From: Paraconiothyrium sp. Pb-2020
Lineage: Eukaryota; Ascomycota; Dothideomycetes; Pleosporales; Didymosphaeriaceae
Assembly (NCBI GenBank): GCA_022419385.1
Contig: JAJUBI010000001.1
Coordinates: 2,542,001-2,606,000, forward strand
Length of the DNA stretch: 64,000 bases
Direction of reading: 5' to 3'
The position numbers were made by a program, and so were the translations under genes. Shown piece after piece: positions 23,861 to 34,616 of the stretch (positions within the stretch are counted from its first letter, which is position 1; each line of letters starts with the position of its first letter). The notes beneath the pieces were generated by a model. It searched no databases. It saw nothing but the letters and a program-made list of their open reading frames with translations, and had not been told where the DNA came from.

Positions 23861-25530
23861 ATGGTAGATTTCAGTAGCCTGCCCACCGAGATCAAGCTCA
23901 ACGTCTTCGCGTTCGTAAGTGAACCCTTCTTTAGTCGTAATGTCGCTCAGATAATCATTCGAAACCCGCAAAGACCTAATTCCTTCTAGGTGCGACCTAC
24001 TCGGGACAAGAAGCATGCCTGTATGGTCAGCAAAGAGTGGGCACACATGATGGCACCCATCTTGTGGGAGTACCTCGCTGTTGACCTAAAGGAAACAAAT
24101 TTCCGTCGTCTGGCTACTTTACTCGATCCTGGAAACGGGATTCTACCCCATGTCCGACGTTTTTATCTCAGGGCAAGTAAGGAAGACAAGGAGTATCCCG
24201 AGATGGCGTTGGTCCTCTTGTTGAATTACCTCCCGCGAGACCGGCTGAAAGTATTCTCGGCATATGCCATCAAGCCGTGCAATCTGACATTGCTACTCAA
24301 GCAGCAATGGTGAGTTGCTTCAAAGCGATAAGCTCAATTGTCTTTACTCACCGTTGTTGACACGCAGCCAATTGGGAAAATTGGAAGTACCTCTGCTTCT
24401 TGAGCCTTCTGAAGCAGTGGACCGAATCAGTATGCTCTCCAAGGTGATGAATTCATGGAACAGGTCCTCGCTGGAGAATATCACAACGCTAGCCACTTAC
24501 ATTCGGACCGACAATACGTCCATCATTTCTTATGATCCTTTCCGAGATCTTCTCGCCAAATGTCCTCGTGTGGCTAGCCTGACTATCTGTGAACACTATA
24601 TCCCAGGTTATACTGAGTGCCCCAATATCACCTCCGCATTGCCACTTCGCCTGAGTCCCTCTCCACCGCTTCTGCTTACTCACTTGAGGCTCGTTCATTT
24701 GCGCCTTGGAAGATTCCTCAGCAGCCTTGCTTCTAGAGGTCAACATGTCGACACTGAGGGAATTGAATATATCAGGTTGTGATGGTAAGCGCTTTCACAA
24801 AGCAATTGTGCTGCTTGAGCAGTTAATCATGCGTCGGCCTTATAGAATTGATGCCATTCCTTTCCGCTCTGACGACAGCGTTCTCTCGCAGCGGCTCGAG
24901 CCTAGAAATATTCAACGTGCGCTACCAATGGGCCTACGAGAAGCATTCGTCCATCCTGAAAGCTCTGGATTCCTTTCTGCAGTCTTTTCAAGGACTTCGG
25001 GTAATTGGAATCAACATGGTTTTGCAGGAGCTGATACCAAAGGAAGATATCATGCATCATGCGGATACCTTGGAACTGCTACTTCTCGGAACTGAGAAGG
25101 ACGCTTACCAGCTACCATGCAACTCGGACATTATCGATATCTCCCGGAGATGCGTGAGGCTGCAAGATATTGGAGTATGTCTCGGTCCTTGTGATATGGG
25201 CCACTGGTTTGACCCGAATCATTCCTTTCATCTGGAGGGCCATGATCTTTGTCTTGTAGGTGCTAGCTCAAAACTCTGTTCTAGTAAGTCAAAGTAATTT
25301 CATTCGTGGGCTTAATGTCAATTTTTTGGGTTCATGGTTCTGAAGACAAATCGCAGCAAGGATTAGCCAAGCTTCCAAAACTGAGAACGCTTCGGATGTT
25401 GAATCTACCCACGATGGATTATGACCTGAAACCCCAACCGGAAAATGTTTCTTTCAGCAGAGTCGCCATTACCGACGGGCAAGTCGGCGTAGCCCAAGAA
25501 CTCATGCATAAATGGCCACTGACGTACTGA
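23861..25530 (+). CDS. F-box/LRR protein gene with apparent frameshift
   Basis: Start at 23861 (MVDFSSLPTEIKLNVFAF; an in-frame ATG also lies at 23843). Splice-supported exons: 23861-23914, 23990-24309, 24368 to about 24704, about 24705-24784, 24846-25283 and 25346-25530. Introns 23915-23989, 24310-24367, 24785-24845 and 25284-25345 have usable ends and matching phase. The F-box is followed by leucine-rich segments (LTHLRLVHLRL, then MSTLRELNISGC). Between these two the frame shifts by one base near 24705 (a CCTT run), with no convincing intron. One surplus T would explain it. It is either a recently broken gene, a sequence error, or an odd splice. Expected role if intact: SCF substrate adaptor. 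Confidence 0.5.
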
Positions 25531-26791
25531 GGGATCTCTTCTGCCATGGATCTAGCGTCAGGTTGTTCAACGCGAAACCCTATTGGTACTGGAGGTATAA
25601 AAAAACCCAAAGGCCCAAGGGTAGACATGAACGGACACAAATGGCTGAACCACATTGTTTGAGAGAGTGATCTGGACTGACGGGCAAGGTAACGAATGCG
25701 TAGCCGCCAGTCCTTTGGCGTCGGCCACGCGGAACATGCCTGATGCTCTGATCTTGAATAGATATTTGACATTGGAACGATCTGCTACGGCTGTCTCGAA
25801 TTGTGAGAAAGGCTTTGTACTCTGTGGAAATATCATATGGGCGCTAAGAGATTGGAGGAAAGGATCATATGGTTGTTGATCATCCCTCGGTGGTATGAAC
25901 CTGACCGGGAAGCTATGGCACAAACACGGGCAGCGGAATGGCTATTTGAACAATCCCATTTTCTATCTGACATGTAGGATTCCGCATGGTGTATTTTATG
26001 ATTACAATCGTGGTAGTATGATGATACCCTGCCCGCGAATTGGTAAGCTCAAGTACGCTATATGTTTTGCAAAATGCCGCGCGCTGATCTGGATCCAGAT
26101 ACTCAGTCTCATCCGATGACTATCGTAACTCATGCACAAACATCATTTAACCGCTATCACTTTTACTCTCATATTTCCGGGAAAATGAAACGTTTTTCTT
26201 CCGATAAGGATGTAGTGAGACTTTGCTACATAGAGCATCGAGCAACGACTTCTAGGCTTTTGTGATCCCGCTCCAATTGACTGCAGGTCGTGGACTCCGT
26301 ACAGTGACCAGCTGATGCCTCCTCCAGCGAATGGTCGAACAGTCGCGCATTAGGGCGTTTTGGCTGTTGCGGCTGAAACGAGACCGCCAAAGATAGCACG
26401 CGATGCCTTGGCTGCTCTAAGGCAACATAAGTGGGCTAAATGCCCAAAGAAGCGGGAGGAACGACCGCTAATTATTATGACCTCCGCCTGAACTTTGTCG
26501 CATATCCCGCACGCGTCGCGAACATCTTCACGCACGCACGCCGCCGTCTACGACGACCGCTTTCAGCGACAGCGCCGCGCGCTTCTCCCAGTTGTCCGCG
26601 CTGGCCGCGACGACCCGCCACCTGGCGCGCGCGTCGCCCACACGCTGAACAGCCGCTCTGTAGATACACGTCGCCGCATCCATAGCCTGTCGGTGGCGGT
26701 GTGTTGAATTGCGCCTGTCTCGACTCACTGATCTTAGAGCGCTCATGGCTCGCAGACCCGCTTGCAGATTGTAGCTGTTTCATCCGGCACC
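25531..26791. other. intergenic, no gene seen
   Basis: Short ORFs on both strands without recognisable content. The right part is the upstream region of the Abp2-like gene. Confidence 0.5.
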
Positions 26792-29700
26792 ATGCAAGTA
26801 GACTTCGGTCAAGAAGCGGAGCATAACTTACATCTCTCGCCCCACGGCCACTTTGATCACCAAACCCATGGTAGCCCGGCGTTTTCGCCCTTCCGTCATC
26901 CTGCCGTATGTGCGCTATATGTCCCGTTGTGCCGGTGAACTTCGCTGATGTACTACCGCTTAGTTACCAACAATCGACCCAGGCCTTGAACAAAGTGCTG
27001 CCGCGAACCGTAATGGACATCCTCCCATGTCATCCGTCCACCACTCCGCCCCGCCAAATCACCTGTTGCAGCCTGATAATGCCTCCATGGGGAGCGGTCA
27101 CCTCGCACACGGCTTCTACGGAGACATGTCGCGCACTTCGCAGACACCTTCAACGCCGTCCAATGCCTCGCCGCGCTTCACAGCAATATCTCCAGCCAGT
27201 CAGTCAAAGCAAGTAACTACACACTACGTCCCAACCGACCGTCCACCTCCTTCCCGCGATGTCTCAGACAATACCCTCGACCCAGCCTATGCGACGTTCA
27301 TCTTGTATTGTAATCCCAACTTCCCGACAACCATAGATACATCGGAGTTGACGCGACTGTTTCGGACCCCTCCAAAAAGCGATGGCAAATCATTCAGCAC
27401 TTGGACGCTCTTTGAGTTGATACGGAAGTTCGATTCGGGTGAGATCAAGACGTGGACGCAATTGGCGCTCGATCTGGGTGTAGAACGACCGGATACGGAC
27501 AAGGGACAGAGCACCCAGAAAGTGCAGCAATATTCTGTTCGTTTGAAGGTGAGATGACTTTTCTTCTTCTTCATAGAGTCCCAGTTTTCCTGTTCTCTAC
27601 AATGGTGTCAGGCCGCGTGTTTCTGCATAGCCTTCATTTGCACTTTGCATCTGATGCCTCAGGCCTTTGAATCATGCGAACAGCTTTCGGGCAGTGTTTG
27701 GTGCCCGATGTCTGGGACCATCTGTGGTAAACACAAGGCTGCATCAAAGAATGTATGACCGTCAAAGATCGCACACGAGAATCGCGGCCCAAAAGTATCC
27801 GAATACGGACACCGAATATGCCGCTTAGTGTGTTCACGGACCTGCTTCATGTACTAATGCGCTTTCGTCCACTGGAGTTGTTGGTCCAAGATACCCCAAT
27901 GCGGGGTGAGCAATCCTTCTGTATGGCTACGTCAGGGGGCCTTTCTTGACAGCCTCGTTATCTGTACTTTGTTCTCTTATTTTTTTTGTATTACTTGCAC
28001 GTCATCGAGATACTAACGACGTTAGCGATGGATGCGCGCGATGCATATTGATGCCTTTTTCGAATACATGTTGGGTAAACAACATCCTTACTATCTGCAA
28101 ATACCGCTTCCTCATAACCCCTTTCCGGAGAACGGCCGTGATGGAGTGCCCCTGGAGGAGGACCTGGCTATCAGAGCTCTTGACCCCAAGTTTCGTCCGA
28201 AGCGGGGACGTAGGAAAGCTGATGAAGGAGAAGATGATACGGACATGGTCGACCACTCACCAGCACCAAAACGGCCTCAACTAGACACCTCTATACCCTT
28301 TGGCAACGTATTGCAACCTCAATCTGCATATCCAAGCAGTGCTCATCCCGACAGTATGGAAGGGTTCCTGGGAACACATGATCCCTGGACGGCATCCGCT
28401 ATTACACCATCCTCTGCCATGACTGCGGCATCAGCACCCAGCCGAATGAATCCGAACAAAAACCTAACGCCCTATTCGGCTTCGCCGATGTCAGGACAAC
28501 AACTTCGATGGCGGTTGAATACACAGGATAATCCAACTACGCCGCACCCCCTCTCTGCTTTTACGCCACACTCAGCTCACCCTGACTTCTTCGACGAGCC
28601 TCAATCAGCGATTACACCGTCCAGTTCGAAACGATCACGACGACGTCACGGACCTGCTGTTTCTTCAGCATGGCCAAGCAACAGCTTTTCTTCGACTGGG
28701 AAGCTTCGTGGCAGACCGCCGAGTAATCGATCTGTGCGCGACGGGCCATTTGTCACCTTTCCTGCCAATCCCAAGACTAAGGAAGGACCCACGATAGATG
28801 TGAACAGGAACCCAGGAAACCTCACACCAATCGTGGAAAGAGCACAGTCGGACCCTCCAGCTGCAGAGCACCACTTCAGGTTCCCTCCAACACCAGCGTC
28901 AGCTGTTTCACCTACGAACATGGATTCGCAGATCCCAAGCGCATCACAAAGAGGCCACAGACTGAGCCTGCAGGTGCCTCAAAACGTTGGAAACCCAGTG
29001 CGACTCGTCACACCCACGGTACTCGTGAACGGCCAGGAAAACGACGCGTCAACGACAAACACCGTAACCCAGCCACCAGGATCGCTCTACGACCACGCAA
29101 CCGAGCATTCTCCCCACCAACAGCCGACCTCATCACCCGCCCAGCTCTCCCCCCAAACGCTACCCCCCACCACACCACCCTCTATACCCTCCCTTCCCCC
29201 AGAATCCCTCAAACGCGCCCTCGTCGCAGAACTCATCCGTGCTCCCCTCACCGGCCGCCGCAAACGCCTCTCCGGCACCGAAGCCAAGAACCTCGCCTCC
29301 GCCCTCCTATCGCCTCTCCTCTCCAAGTCCTCCACCTCCACCCCTTCAAGCTCGAAAGTCATGTCCGACCAGCTCCTCAGCATAGCAATGAGCAGCTGTC
29401 TCGGCCTAACCTCCGCCGTCGGCCTAGGCTCCGGCGGCCCAACCGGCGGCGTTCGAAGAGTCGAATGCGTGAGATTTCGGGTAGGTGGAGACGGCTACGA
29501 GAGTCCGATTGACGAGGATGATGAGGACGTTCCTGAAAGCGGAACCATCCGGGAAACGTTCGATGTGTTTTTTAACGTTAGTTTTGGAGGGTTGGTAGGG
29601 GAGTGGGCGGCGAAGGGGTTGGTTGCTGCGGGTGGGAGTGAGGCGGAGAAGGGGGAGCAGAGGCAGAGCCAGGGGCAGGAGCAGGCGCCGAGTACGGCGG

Positions 29701-29801
29701 CGGGGTGGAAGGCGAGGTTTTTGGAGACGCAGAGGAGGCTTTGGGAGAAGGAAGAGGAGGCGAGGGAGCTGAGGGAGAAGGTGTTGGAGGCGGTTTTGTA
29801 G
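26792..29801 (+). CDS. ARS-binding protein 2 (Abp2) homologue
   Basis: Three exons: 26792-26905, 26964-27548 and 28026-29801, giving 824 residues. Intron 1 is 58 nt. Intron 2 is 477 nt (GTGAGA donor, ACTAAC branch, GTTAG acceptor). The Abp2 domain lies around residues 120-270 and crosses intron 2: DNTLDPAYATFILYCNP, then TSELTRLFRTPPKSDGKSF, TLFELIRKF, IKTWTQLALDLGVE, KGQSTQKVQQYSVRLK and RWMRAMHIDAFFEYMLGK. The remainder is Ser/Pro/Thr-rich with an AT-hook-like GRPPSNR and a C-terminal coiled coil. In fission yeast Abp2 binds AT-rich replication-origin DNA. The fungal relatives are likely nuclear DNA-binding proteins. Confidence 0.88.
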
Positions 29802-30714
29802 GAGGTGGAGGGTGGGGTTTGGTTGCTTCGGCATTGTTGTTGGGCTTGTTTGCATTATCGTGAGCGGATTTTGATACCCTCTGGTGTTAGTGTTGATGGC
29901 TTTGTTTTATTGCTAGTATATATGCTTCGTTGTGTATAGTAGCGTCACGACATATCTGAGCGGTCCCTAAGGTGACTTGTTCCTAAATTCTCAATGTGTG
30001 TTCTTGCGAAGTCTCTTTGGTAGCCAAGTAAAGTTTATTGCATAGCAGCGTTACGACATATCTGATAGACCCCCAAGACTACTTGGCCCTATTGCAGTGA
30101 CCTCAATGGCCTTTCAAGTCTCTTGATGGCCGAATAGACCGCCATGATGGTATCATGTGCGACTCGAAATTTGCAAAGATGCACCGCTTGCAAAAGAGAC
30201 ATCGACCCTTAGGAAGCGTCGTTGGCTTGTCAGTTGGACAATCTGCCTATCACTTCATTCTCTCAGATTTGTCCACATCTCTACTCCAAGCCTGACCCAC
30301 GAAGAGAGCCAGGCTGGGAGCAGCCTCGTCACCGAGCAAGACGTGTTTTGCTATAAGCACTTCTAAAGCGGCACAACTACAGCCATTGAGTGGCAGAATT
30401 GCAATTTGACATCCGTGCTAGTACATTACATAGGGGCATACAGGTATGCAGCCCACAGTAGTCTGGGATCCTTTCGCTAGGGACCTTCTCCCGTGCAGTT
30501 TGCCGACGAAGCTTGGTTGGCAAGTGACACGTAGGATGCGATACCCTAGGGCAACTCACGGTTCGATGGATATTCTAAAAGCTGTCCTATGTTGCGCGAG
30601 GGGAGGCACCGCCGACAAGTCTTAGTTATATCTTCGACCACGGCGAAAACTTTCTCCTAGCGCTATGCATGCCGTTCTAGCCATATTTACCATAGTCATA
30701 ATCGTTACGTATCA
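29802..30714. other. intergenic between convergent genes
   Basis: Holds the 3' ends of the Abp2-like gene and the KPWE-motif gene. A short repeated phrase (AGCGTYACGACATATCTGA) occurs near 29942 and 30046. No gene seen. Confidence 0.5.
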
Positions 30715-31302
30715 TCAACTCGTCGTCGTAGCCTCAGCAGTAGCTTCGCCACTTGTGGTGGACTCGTCCTTCTCCCATGGTTTCCTCCGTTTCGACTGTG
30801 TAGGTTGCGAGGATTGTCCGGTGAGGAGGGTGTCGGGTATCTCCTTGATGCCTGGAATTGGCTGCCCGGTCGTCACTAGCTCTACAATATGCGCGAAGGA
30901 GGTAGGGTATGGCGCCGGAGGTTCGTTGGCGCTCGCTGAAGCTTCAGGTAGAATACCACCTGCATTATCGGTGCTTAAAGTAGTAGAAGGAGCTTGTACG
31001 CCGTTGGGCACGAGAGCCGGACGGCCCCGCGAGCTGCGGTATGCCTTGTAGGCGTCGAAGTCGACGTTGATATTGTATTTTCTAGATCTATTAGTATACG
31101 TGAGAGTAACTTGATGTTGAACTACATACCTAGCATAGTAAAAGCATCGCGCCCGCAGGGCCAATTCAGACGCCTGCTCGGGCGAGCTGTTGTTGCCCAA
31201 AATAGCACTCAGACCGGACTGAAACTCGGCATCATCGTCCCAATTGTACTGTTCCAGCGACTCGTAGATGTCGTTCAGCCCGTCTGCTGCGGCGACGCTC
31301 AT
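30715..31302 (-). CDS. pex39: KPWE-motif peroxisomal protein, Pex39-like
   Basis: Two exons: 31302-31130 and 31081-30715, with a 48-nt intron (GTATGT donor, TACTAAT branch, TCTAG acceptor), giving 179 residues. The intron is 3n and stop-free, so it reads through unspliced, but splicing restores FYYARKYNINVDFDAYKAY. The C-terminal domain spans about residues 116-162: YPTSFAHIVELVTTGQPIPG, then IKEIPDTLL and a basic stretch ending KPWEK (KPWE 158-161). This IPGI...KPWE layout is that of the small protein family recently linked to peroxisomal PTS2 import (yeast Pex39, human C6orf226), and also occurs in Pex14-related KPWE domains. Symbol by resemblance. Divergent from the Lsm14 gene, 261 bp between starts. 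Confidence 0.75.
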   Translation of the reverse strand: MSVAAADGLNDIYESLEQYNWDDDAEFQSGLSAILGNNSSPEQASELALRARCFYYARYVVQHQVTLTYTNRSRKYNINVDFDAYKAYRSSRGRPALVPNGVQAPSTTLSTDNAGGILPEASASANEPPAPYPTSFAHIVELVTTGQPIPGIKEIPDTLLTGQSSQPTQSKRRKPWEKDESTTSGEATAEATTTS

Positions 31303-31563
31303 GGCTCCAGGTAAAGGTCAGGCATGGATGTGGGGTGAAAGAAGCATGGCTTGATGATGCGCTTGGGCCGAAGTGGACCCGGAGCTGTCTTTGGCGAAGG
31401 TGCACGCAGTTCTCTTCGCTCACCCACACAAACCTCATCATCTCTCTCTCCACCCTTTACCCTCGCCTTCTCCCCGACTTTGCGCTTTTCTTCTCTTTCC
31501 CTTCTTCTCAATCCAAACCATACTTGCTTAACACGTTTTGAGCACGCTAGACACCCCGCCATC
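31303..31563. promoter_or_regulatory. divergent intergenic region, pex39-like / scd6
   Basis: 261 bp between the two start codons, with long pyrimidine tracts (CTCTCT and CTTCTTCTC, about 31436-31510) upstream of scd6, as is common before highly expressed fungal genes. No TATA box is evident. Confidence 0.45.
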
Positions 31564-33595
31564 ATGTCTGAGTACATCGGGTACGTCTTAGCCGCGCCAT
31601 CAATTGGAGCTTCTACTGACACGCATTGCGCAGTGCTCGCATATCGCTCATCTCGAAGAGCGACATCCGGTATGCTCGCACCCATGAGCGAGCTTTGCGC
31701 ACTTGCTGAGTAGCCTAGGTATGTTGGCACGCTCGTCAACATCAACTCAGAACAATCGACCGTTTCGCTCGACAATGTGCGATCATTCGGTACTGAGGGT
31801 CGTCGCGGCGGCGGCGCCGAGGAGTTCGGGCCTTCAGACGCGGTCTACGAGCAAATTGTGTTCCGTGGTAGCGACGTGAAGGACCTGCGCATTGAGGAGA
31901 CGCCCAAAGAGGAGCCTGCCATGCCGCAAGACCCCGCAATCATCGGAGTAAGTCACACTTATTTTCCTCACCCAGGGTTCAATGATTAAATATTTTCGGA
32001 TGTAAACCTTTTTAACCACCGAGAGCGCAAAACCGTGTGGAGATTTCCGTTGCCTTCCTTCTGAGTACCCCTCAATACTACTGAACTTTTGAAGTCATCT
32101 ATTGAAGAGCTCCGCTAACATGGCATGTTGGGATGAACAGGCTACTCAGCGGCAAGATGGCTCTCAGCCTGAGCAGCGTCCACAGCCACCGAATCAGAAC
32201 TTCCCTCCCCCACCAGGCCAGTTCCCTCCAGGCGGTCCTCCAGGCGGCTACCCACCTTTTGGACACCCGCCACCCCCGTACGGTAATAGGTTCGGACCGC
32301 AAGGTGGCTTTCCTGGCGGTCCTCCCGGGCCATTTCCACCAGGAGGCCCAGGATTCGGCATGCCGGGTCCTTATGGTTATGGAGTGCCACCACCAGGATG
32401 GGGCCCTCCAGGCCAGTTCAATGGGCCTCCCGGAGCTTTCCCCGGACAAGGCCCCATCGGCCCACCTGGGCAGCAAGGACCTCAACAGAATCAGAACCAG
32501 AACCAGCCTCCGTCTGGCCCCAAGGGCGCGTCGGCTGGTCCTCCCATAAATAAGGATGAGAAGCCGAATGCTCAGCCCAAGGTTGCGGAGGCGGATGGTG
32601 CATCGAAGCCCACAGAGCAAAACCCCAACGCAAAAGCTTCAGATGCTACTCCCGCATCTGGTGCAGCGAAGCAACCTCCTCCACCTCCTGTTGACTCAAA
32701 ACCACCCGTCGCAGCTGCCCTGGCGCCACCTACACAGGCCGCTGGAGCACCAAAGACTGCCCCAACTGGACCCAAGAGCGGCCGCATCGCCCCTGCTGTG
32801 CCTCTTGTCAGCCCTGGTCAGAGGAACGTAGCGCCCCAAGCTCAACCTATCGCCGCCGCAGCCGCAGTACAGCCTGGTCAGTCAAGTGCTGGCCCCACTC
32901 AAAATTACCACAACGCTACCCAAGCTGCGACTGCTGCCGTAGCAGCAGCTATGGCGAAACTCGAGGTCGGGAAAGCTCCGGCACAGCCTGCGGCACAGCC
33001 CATGAACGCGAATCTCCAGCAGCGGATAGATGAGATGCGAGATGAGCAGGCTCGAAGGGGCGGACCAGGTCACCGTGGAGGTAGCAGAGGAGGTCGCGGC
33101 GGCCGCGGTGGAGGTGCTCACCATGCGAAGCTTGAAATTCCAGCGACAGACTTCGATTTCGCGTCCGCCAATGCCAAGTTCAACAAGATGGATTCTGTCA
33201 AGGAGGCCATCGCAACAGGCTCACCACTTGGTGAGGGCGTGACGTCTCCCCCTACCGCTGGAGCTGCGACGAATGGCCACGCTGCAGAACCCAGCAATGA
33301 CAACGTGGTCATTCCTCCTGCGGCATACAACAAGTCTTCGAGCTTCTTCGACAATATCTCAAGCGAACTGAAAGACCGTGAGGACTCAGCTGCGAATCGT
33401 GGCCAGCAGTTCAGGACGCAAGAGAGGACCAAGAACATGGAGACTTTCGGCCAAGGCAGTGTCGACGGCTTCCGAGGCGGATACCGTGGTCGCGGACGTG
33501 GTCGAGGCAGGGGACGCGGCCGTGGCTTCGGCGGCGGCTTCCGTGGCGGTCGCGGTGCCCCTCGAGGCGGACAGTTTGGTGAACAGCAGGCTTAG
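31564..33595 (+). CDS. scd6: Scd6/Sum2/Lsm14-family RNA-binding protein
   Basis: Four exons: 31564-31580, 31634-31669, 31719-31947 and 32141-33595, giving 578 residues. The early part is split by three introns (53, 49 and 193 nt), the last with a GCTAACA branch site. The N-terminal LSm14 domain reads MSEYIGARISLISKSDIRYV, then GTLVNINSEQSTVSLDNV and YEQIVFRGSDVKDLRI. A Pro/Gly/Gln-rich linker follows, then an RGG patch (HRGGSRGGRGG), the DFDF box (TDFDFASANAKFNK), the FFD box (YNKSSSFFDNISSE), the TFG box (RTKNMETFGQGSVDG) and an RGRGRG tail. All family parts are in the usual order. Role: translational repression and mRNA decapping in P-bodies. Confidence 0.95.
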
Positions 33596-34616
33596 TCGGC
33601 CAATCAGTGCCAGATTGTCTGCGAAATCCAACAGCGATCCATTGGCGGAACCGGCATACTTACCCAAGGCCTGGGAATTCAGTGTCCTACAGGGGGAGGA
33701 AAATCTCTCGGTGGCTCTCGTATCTTCTGTCCTACACCGCGAGATGTTTTGAAGCGGTTCATGGAGGATTTTGAAAAAGCTCCCTGAGTCTGGAGCATCG
33801 GTTTCTACGACATGATATATTGTTTTTCAGCGAAAGGATGGGGGACTTGGGTCTTTGGTAGTCCTTTCTTGCGGCGCTCTGTACAAGTATGGAATGCGCG
33901 ATGGGCGCGTGATTTTGCGTCGGACTGTATAGTTTACGGAGAGGATGATATCCCGGTGATGAGCAATGAAAAGAGTTGCAACGTATCGACTACATCATTA
34001 TGCCAAAGGTATTGAGTTCTTTGTGTTCATTCAGAGAACATTGAGTGACTTGAACGCTGAAACTTATGTTGGATCGGTAGAAGCTCCATCCTTGCATGTC
34101 AATAGTTTGGGTCCACGGGTATAAGGGTAGCATGTGATCGGTCTCTGTGTAGCATGCCGTGCAGTGTTACGGTGTCTTAGTCTTCCCATCAAACGACAAA
34201 TCAATTGGGTCGTGTCACTGCTTCAAGTACACTACAACACGTTCACTATTCATTACATCATCCTAGAGCGCGTGGGATGCGTGGCATTGCTTTTTGGACG
34301 GGAGCCCGTGCATCGCGATGACGATGGAAGCATGGTGCCCACGTGCTCAGCCATTGGCTGTCACGATCCAGGGCTAAGAAAGAGCTTCCCCCGCAGGTTG
34401 CGCATCAAACAAATCTCTGCTGCAGCAGCACTGGGTGAGGTGAAAGGATCGATACGCATGCTATTCCTACAGGCTGCTGACTTTTGCTTGGATTTGTTTT
34501 ACCATTACCATTCGCTAGCTTCCCTGCTGGGTCGCCAAGTTCACGTCCATTGCTTCTCTCGATAGCTTCCGATAGCTCCACCAACCGATTGCCCGCGCGC
34601 ATCGGGTTGATTCACC
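33596..34616. other. intergenic, no gene seen
   Basis: 3' region of scd6 and promoter of vtc4. No supported ORF. Confidence 0.55.

Noticed and set aside
26475..26783. Minus ORF of 102 codons next to the Abp2-like start
   Set aside because: Its ATG would sit 9 bp from the divergent Abp2 ATG, it is Arg-rich from GC-rich DNA, and no domain is seen.
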